NCBI GenBank assembly: GCA_001949185.1
Contig: BDGG01000001.1
Span: forward strand, 7,204,149-7,268,148
Direction: 5' to 3'
DNA: 64,000 nt
DNA from: Ramazzottius varieornatus
Lineage: Eukaryota; Tardigrada; Eutardigrada; Parachela; Ramazzottiidae
The notes under the pieces were generated by a model. The model did no database searches and was not told the DNA's origin. It was given only the letters and a program-made list of their open reading frames with translations. Positions 48,312-59,341 of the stretch are shown piece by piece. The translations under genes were made by a program, and so were the position numbers. The stretch's first letter is position 1; each line of letters begins with the position of its first letter.

Positions 48312-50187
48312 ATGCCGGGAACAACGAATGTGAATCTGCTGTTTACCACCTTGCCAGGAACGGACTTATCGGTATCCAGAGTTTGTCTGGGAACTTGGCA
48401 GTTCAATGGCGGACAGGCAGATATCACCTGGAGTGGACAGGAAGAAAAGGTGTATTATAGGCATTTGAGCTCGACCAGATCGTCTGGTCAAGTGGCGCAC
48501 GTTTCGTTGCAATTGGCTGAATGTGTCGGCCACTTGGAGAACGATCTGGCTCAAAAAGCCCAAGTGCCAGATTTATTTGGTCTACACGATTGTTATCTTC
48601 CGCAGACGCTTTGCGGAAATTTTTCAGCGTCCATATTCGTCTGCGATTTGGATTTTTTGTAGTTGTCCAAAGCAATTGTGGACAAGGCGTTGGAGACCGG
48701 CGTAAACTTCTTTGACACAGCGGAAGCCTATAAGAACTCCGAGGTCGTCCTGGGGAAAGCTTTGGAAGGTCGCCGCCAGAATGCCGTCATCGCCAGCAAG
48801 TTCGGCCAGAATCATCCCGAAGGAAAGGTGGAATATTCTGCGATGGATATTGAGAACGCTTTGACACAGTCCTTAACGAAACTGAATACGACTTACATCG
48901 ACCTGTATCAGGTAAGCAGCTAGATACACACGATGTCAGAAAGATCGTTGTGAAAGGGCGAATTTTGTTGGGCATCGGTCGAAACTGCACATTATAGTGC
49001 GTACGGGCAAAATACGGCCACCTAAATATGATTTCGAAAAACAACAAAAAATCGCTGATGAGCGCGGTAAGTAAAATGCTATACAGCCAAATGTTTTTGG
49101 GTGCTGCATTTTTGTCGATTAATCTTTACACTGATGGACTGACTAACGATTCTTGCAGGTGCACTGGCCGATCTGCGTGGCGAACATGGAAGAGACCGTG
49201 CAGCAGCTCAAACTGGAGCAGTCTCGTGGGCGTATTCTCCACTACGGCTACTGTAATTTTGGTGTGGAGAATATGAAAGCCTTCCAGCTGGCTGGCGGGA
49301 AACCTGTAACCACTCAGGTGCTAACCGTTTGGTTTGGCCAACGCCCGTGCGCTTACATTTTAGTATCGAAAGACATATCAACGAGAATTCTGTAATATCT
49401 TGGTGTTCTTTAGATGCCGTATAACTTGCTCTGGAGAGCCATCGAGCACTCCACACTGCCTTTGATCCGCGAAAACAACCTCTCCGTCTTGGCGTACTCG
49501 GCGCTGCAGCAAGGACTATTGACCGGAAAGTTCCACAATGCGCAGGAAGTTCCCGAAGGTCGCCGTCGAACTCGCTTATTCAACAGTCAAAGGTACGCCA
49601 CAGTACGCACTCTAATGTCTCAAAGGTTATAACTCGAAACAACTGTGAAAGAATATTGATGTTGTAATTACGGGTTTTTTGGGGTTTCAGCACCACTTTG
49701 GCGAAGCACGGTCAGCCCGGCATGGAGACTGAAACTTTTCAAGTACGTATCCACAAAGGAGCTAACGATGGACCGAGTTATGATTGGGGTATTTTGCTAT
49801 ACGAGTTATAGTAACCTACCACATAGTTTTTGTCTTTGGTAGGCAATAGGCGAGATCCGAAAAATCTCTGAAGAGCTTGGCGAAAGCATGTCCACAGTGG
49901 CTCTCTCATGGCTGCTGGCCCAAAAGAACGTGGAGAGCGTCATTGTCGGGTGCAGTAGTGTGCAACAGGTGGGGGAAAACTGCCGTGTCGTTCCACTAAA
50001 ACCGGTATGGGTTCTCCGCGCAATCCAGTCTATTCACATTTGCCTGACAGTCTTAGCACCTTGCTGATCTGTAGTACGTACCATTACGTAGGCTATTATC
50101 GAGCGACTGAATAGCGCGACGGACCAAGTGAAGAACCTCTTGGGCGACAACGCTGACCTGTGGGCTGCCGAATCGAGAATGAAATAA
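48312..50187 (+). CDS. Aldo-keto reductase
   Basis: NADPH-dependent oxidoreductase with a TIM-barrel fold; the substrate cannot be told. Exons 48312-48449, 48663-48911, 49159-49317, 49414-49592, 49691-49742, 49843-50004 and 50092-50184 plus stop give 344 residues. The start MPGTTNVNLLFTTLPGTDLS leads into SRVCLGTWQF. The catalytic tetrad is complete: Asp64 and Tyr69 in FFDTAEAY, Lys92 in IASKFG, His131 in VHWP. The cofactor end motif VIVGCSSVQQVGENCR is present. The sequence style (long LGTWQFNGG start, GLLTGKF) recalls bacterial and plant AKRs of the YajO/auxin-induced type more than vertebrate AKR1, so old transfer is possible. Six spliceosomal introns show it is now an ordinary nuclear gene. 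Intron 1 carries a foldback repeat. Convergent with the MFSD6 gene, 166 bp apart. Confidence 0.92.
48478..48560. repeat. Foldback repeat in AKR intron 1
   Basis: CAGATCGTCTGGTCAAGTGG and CGCACGTTTCG, loop CAATTGGCTGAA, then TGTCGGCCACTTGGAGAACG and ATCTGGC. Confidence 0.85.
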
Positions 50188-50353
50188 TCGCTCAATCATA
50201 CGCAACTCGTCACACAAAATCGCGGAACCATCTCTCTAAAAAGATGAACTTTTTCTTTATTTTTTAACCGAAACATCGACGAGTCTTTGGTTCAATTGAT
50301 CATTACTTCGTTCTTCGATTCCCTCAACAAAATATTCTTCGTGCAACACAAAA

Positions 50354-52166
50354 CTACAAGTCAGTGTTCATGGCAAAAGACCTTGTGCGTCGTCTGCGTC
50401 TAGATAAGAATAGAACTCCAATTGCATAGATCACTGCGGAGAAAAGTGTAAACAAGCCGTACATTAACCACGTCTTTCTTCCTCCGTAATACTGGTATAG
50501 AACACCAGCTAACAGACCACCGGTCCCTTGTCCTACAAAAAGCAGATAGTCATAAGACGAATAAGCAGGCAGAGTCAGTTAGCATTTGTAGTGTGACTGT
50601 TACCGAAGCCTTCGTAAATGGCTCCAAGGAGTCCCTGCAGTGTGGCCCTTATACCCACCGGTGCCTTCTCGAAAGCATAGCTGGTCATGCAGGCGTAGAA
50701 CAGTCCAAAGCCGAAAGCGTGTGTCACGTCGATCGGTAAGACTAGCCATGGGTTTTCGATGAGGTAGTACCCGATGAACCGAACTCCGAAAGAGAGGAGA
50801 CACAGCAAAACACAACCATGGTAGCCAACTTTCCGGATGAACCATTCGGACATGGCCATCATCGGCGCTTCGTAGCACGCTTGCACGAATACGGTGATAC
50901 CGAGGAGTAGTCCTGAAGCGCCAAGCTCAGACTGGTACCAAGCTAGGTAAGCGTAGAGTATGCCAGAACAGACACCTGATACGAAGGTCCCGGAACTGGA
51001 AGAAATCCAAAGTTAGATCGACACGGAAGTAGGAAACACAGCATTACATCACATGCTAACCACGATACTGCGCACCACATTACCTACTATTAATAACACA
51101 ACATCAGCCCCAAACCTGGTTTATATGTATATAGCATGACATAACATGACATGACATGACCTACCAGAACAATAGAACCTCAAACGTCAGAAGATTCCTT
51201 CCTGCCACAATTTCCGGGTTTCTCACCAACTTTTCCTTCTTAAAGAAGAATGCGGCAATAATGGCACCACAACACATCGTTATGTAAAGCGCAAACGCCG
51301 GGGTGAAATCTCTTTTCTCCGGCGTTGTTTCTTCCGAGAAGGCATCCATGAGGAAGCCTACCGCCAGCGCGCACAGTGCCCATCCAATGGTCCCCAGCAC
51401 GCGGTTCGATCCGTATGTCGTTCGAATCGGTGATCTCTCCACGATACCGAAGGAAATGGTGTCAACCAGCGTCACCGAAGCTCCGTAGCCGTACCAGCCA
51501 ATGATGAGCAGAAGACCGGTCAGCCAAAACTGCTTGGTCCATCGCACTGTCGGTAGTACTTTCTTGTCGGGTGGGACCAAAGAGCAGTTGCAGACCGACA
51601 GGGTTCTGGAGAGGTCCTTCAAGTCAAAATTGCTTTGTATGTCCACTGTTTGTGTCTGGGGAGATGAAACGGTACAAGTGAAGCTTCCAAGGGGGAATTG
51701 CCGGTAGGAAAGAATTTCTCGGCAAGAAGCATTGGAGATCGGGGAAGGGATATCAGCGGGTATTGGGGGGACAAAGTAGATAGAAGAGAGGAAAGCCAGT
51801 TCGACCACGAGGAAGAACTGCAGAAGGACGTAAGGAGCTTTTAATTTGTCGGCGAGACCACCAGTGGTAGGCTTGGATAGGATGGCAAGGAAAGGGAGGA
51901 TGCCGTAGACGATGCCATTTTCCAGGGCGCTTAGTCCGAGATGTTGGATGTACAGCGGGATGTACGGAACCAAACTGGCTAAAGCTGTGAAAATTAAAAA
52001 TAATTCCAAATTTTTTAATGCCGAAGAGTACCGGGGGATATGGGACTCACGTACCTCCAAAGTGGAGGAAGAAGACGACCTTCAATGGGAAGAGGTGTGG
52101 ATGGAAGAATGACTTGAGGTGGCCGGTACAACCCGAGTATTCTTGCATAACTCTCTGGTCGTTCAT
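50354..52166 (-). CDS. MFSD6: MFSD6-like major facilitator transporter
   Basis: Exons 52166-52055, 51984-51165, 50995-50604 and 50532-50354 join to 500 residues. The protein starts MNDQRVMQEYSGCTGHLKSF, followed by the family block LFPLKVVFFLHFGALASLVP and PLYIQHLGLSALENGI, the typical first two helices of MFS_1-like/MFSD6 proteins. A large extracytoplasmic loop with Cys residues (NASCREIL, SVCNCSL) lies between early helices. NRVLGTIGWALCALAVGFLM, FEVLLFC and the YEAPMMAMSEWFIRKVGYHG segment continue the fold. About 11-12 membrane spans are readable, with a short basic C-terminal tail (SRRRRRTRS). The substrate is unknown. The start at 52166 is preferred over the frame opening at 52060 because it restores the conserved first helix across an intron. 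Confidence 0.88.
51136..51160. repeat. ATGAC pentanucleotide microsatellite
   Basis: Five consecutive ATGAC-like units (one with AT instead of GA) sit just inside the 5' end of an intron of the minus-strand MFSD6-like gene. Confidence 0.8.
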
Positions 52167-54353
52167 TTTCCGCCTCGATACCAGCAAAGTTTTGTAGAGC
52201 AGTCCACAGGCATTGTTGTCAGCTTGTAGTTCTTGCTATCATCTCTTGATAAGATGGGTGGGTAAAGCTGGCCTGCAATTGCAGTTCCAGCCTCCAGGCA
52301 AAGCTTGAAAATAACAAAAACAGCACGGAAACCGTCAATCTGGCACACTCGACCACAACGTCACACATTAGTTCAAGCCTTCACTTACAGTGCTAACCGG
52401 CTGCCACCTCAGATCTCTGACATCATACGTACCTCTGGGTAGAGGCCTAAAGTATAGGCGCTTGTTTTAGGCTGTTTTTGACTGGCTGTTCAAAACGTGA
52501 CGTACAAAACGCCTGATGCCTGTGTAGGGTGACGTAGCAGAGCTCGTATGCGATCGTTTGATCGCTCTGACTGATACGTGCTCGCAATTTTTCGACTAAT
52601 GCGCGGAAGACCTTTCCATACTGCCGCAAACTGCTAGCTCACACAACAGTCTGGCAAGCCGGGATCTTTCTTCCGGGATCTCTCTTCCGGGATCTTTCTC
52701 TCAATGCTACTTGCCCAAATTGTTGGCAACGTTGTCTGTGCGCCGTGCTTACCGGCCAGCGTTGTACGCCGTCGTACAGCGCTGGCTTGATGCAACCACA
52801 ACAGAGGCGACGGCGGAACGAAAGAGACAGAAATGCTGTACGTCGATCGGCTATAGCCTAAAGAATTGCCCCAGTGCAGTCATTAGAGAGGTTGATACGG
52901 AACTCGAGCAGCGCAAGAAATCCGAGTAGCGTAAGACTTTGGCCCCTCCATTCCTTACTCTAATCAGCTGAGGTTGAAACCCGCTAACGCGATCCAGCCA
53001 ATTACCGTAACTTCTCCGGAAGGGTTTGCAAACCTCCATCAATTTTCGTAATTAATGACTTTTTGGTAAGAAGCGATTTCAAATCACACGAAGTTTTCAG
53101 TTCTGACATAGCAACGGAAAAAGTGATTTCCAGTTCCGACTGCTTAAAGCTCAAGTGAATCTTGATACGAAAAGCAGCAGTTGAAGGCAGAGTAAAATCC
53201 AAAAAGAGGCAAAAGCCACCGTTAGAGGCAGAGTTCTTATTGTGGTGGAAGTCACAGTTGAAGTTGCAGTCTCATCGAATTTTGGAAAGCCATAATTACA
53301 CCCACAGTCAAACTGAGATTTTCGTTGTTTTCTAGGTTGACAAAGTCACAGTAAAGCGTGCAGTCGTTGCTACAGTTGACGAATAATTAATAACCGACGT
53401 TAAACCCTGAAAGATGCAGTTAGAGGGGCAGTTGGCACCTCGGTGGGACGTCTTGAAAGCAAATCTGAAGTTTTGAGAAAATTTTGGGAAGAAATACCCA
53501 CAGAAAAGCTTAGTTGGAACGTTACTCGGATTTCTTACGCACTCGGGTAACGGCCCATATGCCCTACTCGGGAATTAAGCACCGAGCACATTAGTGGGTT
53601 CAGTCGGCTCGGCTCCGCCCGCGTGCTCCCCTTCAATTGGCTCATTCCTGCGCTAATCCGATTTCTTGCTCTGCTCGAGCGCCGTATTAACCTCTGGATT
53701 ATCGTTCCGACGAAACAACATGTGCAGTACACGCACGAAGGGAAAGTCTGGACCAGTAAGAAGTTTGGATCAGACGGAAAAGACGGCAAGGCTTCACCGA
53801 AAGTCGCTCTTTCTAGATTCTCGTGCACAGCTTTCTATTCGGAAGCAAGACCAACACCGTCAACAAGTAAGCGATACTCAAAATTACCGGTACGTCTTTT
53901 CGAGATGCTTTTATCGTGACAACGAGATCCTTGATTCTTCCCGTTGTGGAAGTGCAGAAAGAAGATGGTCCAGTTTACCGCGTAACCAAGTTTCGAGTCA
54001 GGGCCGTGTCGGCCGGGGCTTTGATTCGTACGTAACGCTGGCTCAGACTTTGGTCGAATGATAGTTCTGCTTTATTGGATGAATAGGATGTTATGCCGAC
54101 GACACGAGCGGAATTTGATACAATGGAAGATCAGACATTGCGAACGATTCGAAACGAAAGACCGATACGAGACCATTATCGACGAGGGCAACTCCTCAAA
54201 CCAGAATAGAATAAGATGGAACAGGCAAAAAAGGCACAAGAAACAAATTCAATTACGACGCAATCACCAGCTGGATATGGTCCGACGCTGACGCAGCAGA
54301 CAAAAACGATGGCTGATACTATTTGGACGATCTCATCCAGTTTTCAAAGGAGG
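52167..54353. other. Intergenic region with small repeats
   Basis: No supported gene. It holds a 3 x 14-bp tandem repeat (52659-52700), a degenerate CAGTTGAAGT-like repetitive stretch at about 53090-53440, and a fragment of the 18-kb TIR family at about 53720-53800. The MFSD6 promoter should lie at the left end. Confidence 0.45.
52659..52700. repeat. Tandem repeat, three 14-bp units
   Basis: Units CCGGGATCTTTCTT, CCGGGATCTCTCTT and CCGGGATCTTTCTC lie head to tail. Confidence 0.85.
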
Positions 54354-55187
54354 TTAAACATTCAGAGCCTTCCTGACTTCGGTAAACTTGCCGATTACGT
54401 AATCAGACAGCGTGCCATACATCGTCCATGCCTTGTCTTGCCAGGTTTCCTCTCGCTTGATTGTCTTCTTGGCGGACTTGAAAGCTTGCGAGGCTTTCTT
54501 CTGGGCGTCTGAAGCAGTCTTCGTGGCAGAATCCTTAACCTGTTCCTTCACCTACAACAACAGAAGCATTTTTCAATCGTTCTGCGAACCAAACACCGCA
54601 ACTGTGAAGGAGATTACAAAAGCTTCAGCCGGAAAGGCAAAGAGAATTCCTCGAAGTCGTGAACTTTACACCGATTTGGCAGGCTATACGGAATTACTGA
54701 CTGCGATCCTCAGTGAGAGATATCCACACGTGAGACAGTGCGTGGCCTGCCAATTTTACATATTGAAATACTTGGAAAATGCAAATCGTACCTGCTCAGC
54801 TTTCTTCTTCGCCTGTTCCACCCTCTCCGAAGCTGCCTTCTTGGCCGCAGCCATAGTATCTTCGGCTGACTCCTTGATGGTCTGGATCTTTTCGGCCGCG
54901 GCATCTTTCAAATCCCCAGCCATTTCAGTGGCTTTGTGCTCGGCCTGCGTCCATCGCTCTTTAGCGGATTCACCGAGATCATCGTAGATCTCCTCAGCCT
55001 CTTCTCGCCATTCACCCACCTTCTCCTGAACCTTGTCTTTCACAGCTTCGTACACCACACCTGATCCGTGCTTAATATCGTTGCCGATATCCTCAGCGGC
55101 ATCCTTCACGTCATCGACAGCCTTCTTGAAGGCGGTGGAATAACCTACGAGGAGAACGGACAAAGCCAAACATATAATGAACTGCAT
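54354..55187 (-). CDS. Secreted LEA-like amphipathic helical protein
   Basis: Exons 55187-54792 and 54551-54354 (phase 0) give 197 residues. A clear signal peptide (MQFIICLALSVLLVGYSTA) is followed by an almost uninterrupted Ala/Lys/Glu/Asp-rich sequence with LEA_4-like spacing: VKDAAEDIGNDI, YEAVKDKVQEKVGEW, EMAGDLKDAAAEKIQTIKES, AAKKAASERVEQAKKKAEQ, VKEQVKDSATKTASDAQKKA. No Cys remains after the leader. Such sequences are usually disordered in water and form helices on drying or on membranes; group-3 LEA proteins use this for desiccation protection. An apolipoprotein-like secreted lipid binder is the main alternative. The end (WTMYGTLSDYVIGKFTEVRK) is less repetitive and may be a distinct domain. 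Head to head with menin, 680 bp apart. Confidence 0.75.
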
Positions 55188-55866
55188 GATTTCTGGATGA
55201 GTTCCCAGAAGAAGAAGCCTTGGGCTTCACTTCTTTATCTCGTAGAACACAGGTCAAGATTCACAAGTCAGAACAATCGAAAGTCCGGAAGAAGAAGAGC
55301 TCAAGAAAATCGGAAAAACGATGCTAATCAGAATTCAAAAAATCATGAAAATGGCTTCGACTGTTTATGTTTTTTCAAAGGCGTGCCTTTCCGCGCTCTA
55401 TACAGGCTGCTTTCGCATACCCGTCCGAATGACATCACAAATCGATCGTTAACTCTCATAATCAACCTTGACGACACACGCACCTTTTGCTGACCTGTAC
55501 GCACAGGGATTTCTGTTTGGCCGCTACAGCGGGCTTTCCATGTCATCCGACGGACCAAGATAACTTCTCCCACTACAGATCCGCGTGCTCTGCGTGCGTA
55601 TGCTCACCACCTAAAAGCCGTTTATAATTGAGTTTTAATGTTATGTACAATAGAGTCCTACGCCTTTTCCGCCGTTCCGCTGCCTCATGGCCAACATTTG
55701 GGCCTTCAAATCAAGTTTGTTGATCAGAAGGTTACAACATGCAAACTTTTCCTTCCATCCACTCCGCAGTTTGATCTGTTTCCCCTCCCAGATGTTCCTG
55801 CTTTGGTTCGTCCAGAGCTAGGAGAAGGAACAGGGCAACCGCTACAAGCAGGAAGTTGACTGGAAG
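55188..55866. promoter_or_regulatory. Head-to-head intergenic region between the LEA-like gene and menin
   Basis: 679 bp between divergent starts, without a supported ORF. The two genes may share a promoter region. No defined element was identified. Confidence 0.35.
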
Positions 55867-58800
55867 ATGGATACTTGGAAGAGCGCAGTGGACCAGCAGC
55901 TGGAAGCATTGATGTCGCATTTTCCAATCCCGAACATCGACACCGCGATCGCTTTCCTCGAAGAACAGCTCAGCCTCAACGATGCAGATAGCGTCAGTTT
56001 TCCAGCTGTCTGCTTTTTCCTGAATGTTCTGGCCGAAGCTTCGACTGTCGAGCGCAAAAGTACGAAGAGGAAATCCACGTTGGATGGACCACATCCTTCA
56101 AGCGTCGCTCAACCGGAATCGGTCTCTGAAAGAAACCCCATCACATGGACAGTCTTCAGCCAGCCCTGGCGAGCCCTGCGGAGGGAGATAACCGAGAACG
56201 TAGGCCTCTTGGAGGCCCTGGAACAGAGCAAATCTTCGCCGGACTACACGAAACGCGTTGTAAAGGCGATATTCCGGTTCATCGAAGATAACATTGCGGT
56301 CAGTAAAGATGTGCAAACTTCGTCGGTTTCTCCGCTGAGTCGCTTCATTGCGAGACTCGATGAAGTTGAGATGAAAGGTAGGATATCTTTTCATTTCATG
56401 GCTTAGCCCAGAACGAGAACTGAGAAGCCCTAGGTGCATTTTTTCGCAGGAAAGGATATGACGATTTCAACTGCAGAACAAAAGGCGCTCGTTGTTCTCA
56501 TTGCGCACCTGGTTGGCCTGGAGAACGTTCATCTGAGTCTTTCCGAGAGCGAAGTGTTTGTGCGAGACGAAGACCGGCCGGATGCGTCTGTCGGATCTTC
56601 GGAATTTGTTGATGGTAATTTGTTTCAGTCTGAAAAGCAAACGTGGTTTCTTTCATGAACGGAATACAACTTTTATGATTATACCGGCATTGCCCGTCTT
56701 TTGTCCCCGGCAGTTGCACCAACGACGCTCGCACCGTTCCTCATACCGCGCACAAACTCCGGAACCGAGCTTTTACCGAATAATTTGTGGACTTACAGTG
56801 GAGGACACTACGTCCACTGTGACGTTTTCGCCGAGATCGCCTACGTGGTGTGCAGGTCGTACAAACATGATCACAACAAGCCGGAAATGAAGAAAGTGCA
56901 GTTTTCTGTACTCGAGTGTCTGCACAACAAAGGACATTTGAAAAGGTACGAGTCAAAATGGAAACTTGGACATAAAGCCCGAGAAGAAAAATCAAGTCAA
57001 CAGAGTAAGCTAATGATTAATCGGGACGGCGGCAAATGCCTTCACCCGTTTTGATGTTATCAACTGAGAGGGTGCGCTACTTGGAAAACCATCTTGTCGA
57101 GCTTGACTGTTTTCCAAAGTGGCGCAGGTTTTCATGTTACTGGCCGAAAGCGTGCGCACTTGGGAAAACGATCTGGGTCAATTCATTTTCTGACTCCCGT
57201 GTGATTTCCGATGCTATTTTTTAGATATCCAGCGGCGCTTGTGGTCCTAGCGCAACTCCAAAAAGTTCGAAAAGACTTCCATAGAGCGGATGAACTTTTT
57301 CGGGAGGCGATTGCCGTCAGCCGGGAGTTGTACGATGACGCTTTCGTCCTTCCTTACTGTCGCTTCGCCCAGTTCCTGATGGGACACCCGAAGGACTACG
57401 TCCTTGCCTTGGTTCCCGCGGTCCTGGCAGCCAGAGCTATCAGCGTGTACCATTACATTCCCTCTCTTGACCACGATATTCATGACGGTATTCAGAATTA
57501 CAAAGTTTTAGGATAAATATAAACTCTTATCAAAACTACCACTGAAATTCGAAAGGAAATTGAAATTATGCAGCTTCAGAGAATGGGAGCTCGGCAAACA
57601 TATTTGACCGGACTATTTTCCCAGGTGGCGCACGTTTTCAGTGTCATTGACCAAAATCGTGCGCCAAGTGGAAAACTCGACGAGGTGGTTTCCCCAGTGG
57701 CGCACGTTATTAGTGTTGTTGACGGAAAGCGTGCGCCGCTAGGAAAATCGTTTTGTCGGGTTTGTTTGCAAAGATCTCAAATCAATTTTAATCCAGATGA
57801 ATTTTGATGAATGATGAATCAATGAGCAGATGTTTAGTTTGCTTGCTCCTCTTGTAGAAATTATTCGGATGGCGGACCTGTTCGCCGAAATCTGCCAGAA
57901 GTTCCACAACGACAAGCGACCTGCAGACCCACTCGTTGCGCCCCTTTTGCTGTCCTTCCTCGACTACATCTGCTTGTGGGAGCAGAAGAACCAGTCGAAC
58001 ATATTTCACTCGACCTGGAGCCAGAAGTTAGTCAGCTTGATGAACCCGTCCAAGCTAGGCGTCGACATGTTCCGTAGCGTCATGTTACACGGCAGCGCTC
58101 AAAGCGTCGCGCGGGTCCTCAACCACGAAACTTTCATAGAGGACGACGACTCTTACCTAGACTACATGCTAGACACCTTCAGGCAAAATAAGAGCAGTTC
58201 TCGAAAAGAAAACGTACTGACAGACAACGACACTGTAAAACTGACCGAGCAGAAATACGACTTTCCTCCGAATATCGAAGTGAACGAAGAATTTTGTCGT
58301 TTCGCTTTGAACCTGTACGAAAACTGGGCGCCACTGCGACTGGATCGAACGTTCGTGAGTTCTGATAAGGCGCTGTATTTTGAAATACCCGAAGACGAGA
58401 AAAGTATCGAGTATGCTGAAGTCATGAAACAGTTGTCCAAGTTCCCTGTTCGTCGAGGTGTATCCGACGAAGACTTGGACAAAATCGCCCCCCTTCGCGC
58501 AGTGAACCCACTGTACAAGCTAGCCAACAAGCAGGTTTTCCCTTTTCTCGATATGGGTCCGTCAAACATCGCCATCTGTTCGTTCGACTATGAGAAAGTC
58601 AAGCGGGAAGTGAAGACCCCATTACCGGCCTACGAAGAGAGTCGGGTGGTCTATGCGCTGCAGCGAAAGCTGAACGAACTGGCGGGCAAGGGGGAGGGAG
58701 AAGCTTCGAAGAGGCACTTCTCGCATGTGGTGCTGAGAAGCATCAAGATGCAGAGCGTCAAGACCATGCTGAGCGGTGATCGAGTCGCCCTGCCGGAAAT

Positions 58801-58888
58801 CAAGCAAGTTCTGGAAGGCAGCGCCATCTCGGCCAGCAACACACAGAAGCGCGAACGGAGACCCACTTTCCGTCGACAGTTTTGTTGA
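55867..58888 (+). CDS. MEN1: Menin
   Basis: Menin is a nuclear scaffold of MLL/COMPASS-type H3K4 methyltransferase complexes. Exons 55867-56377, 56450-56614, 56714-56945, 57225-57487 and 57858-58888 join to 733 residues (human 610-615). Diagnostic stretches: VVLIAHLVGLENVHLSLSES (human [22 protein letters not shown]), then GGHYVHCDVFAEIAYVVC, HNKGHLKRYPAALVVLAQL (human DLGHLERYPMALGNLADL), LYDDAFVLPYCRFAQFL in the TPR region, and FLDYICLWEQ (human FYDGICKWEE). The C-terminal block HVVLRSIKMQSVKTMLSGDR aligns with the human MKELLVATKINSSAIKLQL region. The protein ends with a basic tail RERRPTFRRQFC. Introns 3 and 4 each contain tandem foldback repeats. Confidence 0.9.
57065..57185. repeat. Tandem foldback repeats in menin intron 3
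   Basis: GTGCGCTACTTGG with CATCTTGTCGAGCTTGACTG, then CCAAAGTGGCGCAGG ... TACTGGCCGAAAG ... CGTGCGCACTTGGGAAAACG and ATCTGGGTC. Confidence 0.85.
57590..57775. repeat. Tandem foldback repeats in menin intron 4
   Basis: Two units: CCAGGTGGCGCACG ... CATTGACCAAAAT ... CGTGCGCCAAGTGG, then CCCAGTGGCGCACG ... GTTGTTGACGG ... CGTGCGCCGCTAGG, led by CTCGGCAAACATATTTGACC and closed by CGTTTTGTCGGGTTTGTTTG. Confidence 0.85.
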
Positions 58889-59333
58889 AGTTTCTATTAG
58901 AGTTATGCCTCTGTGTTACATATGTGTTGTTACTATGTACGGCTTTATACAAGTCTAATTTTTTATAGTTCGGTTCGGAAAGCCCTCATGTCTTGGAAGG
59001 CTGCAAAAACGCACATTCTAGTTTGATTTCTTTGGCGTCAGCTTTCATGGCGATTTTATTTCGTTTTTAATTTGCAGAATGTAGAATTATGCTGTGTGTT
59101 GTATAATCAGTAAGAAGAGCGATATTCAGAAAACCGGTTTTGATCTGGCGAACCGCGATGCTAAAGTGCGCACGTGTTGGCCGAGTGATAGAGTTCTTAC
59201 GGTGCTTCGTCGTGATTATGTCGGAGATTGTTTACGAGACGACGCGGGCGCGCAGCTGCTCTTTTTAGAATGTTGGCTCGACCTCGACGTCTAGCCTGTA
59301 TACTGCGAAGTCCTGAAGTCAGCCATAATCATG
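58889..59333. other. Gap between menin and the hAT element
   Basis: Menin 3' UTR and short intergenic DNA. The frame at 59094-59294 lacks any motif. Confidence 0.4.
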
Positions 59334-59341
59334 GTCACAAG
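59334..59341. repeat. Left 8-bp target-site duplication of the hAT element
   Basis: GTCACAAG immediately precedes the left TIR and is repeated exactly at 62573-62580 after the right TIR. Confidence 0.9.

Noticed and set aside
51161-52060. Start of the MFSD6-like protein at 52060
   Set aside because: The sequence before ASLVPYIPLY in that frame is intronic; using the intron 52054-51985 restores the conserved first helix from a start at 52166.
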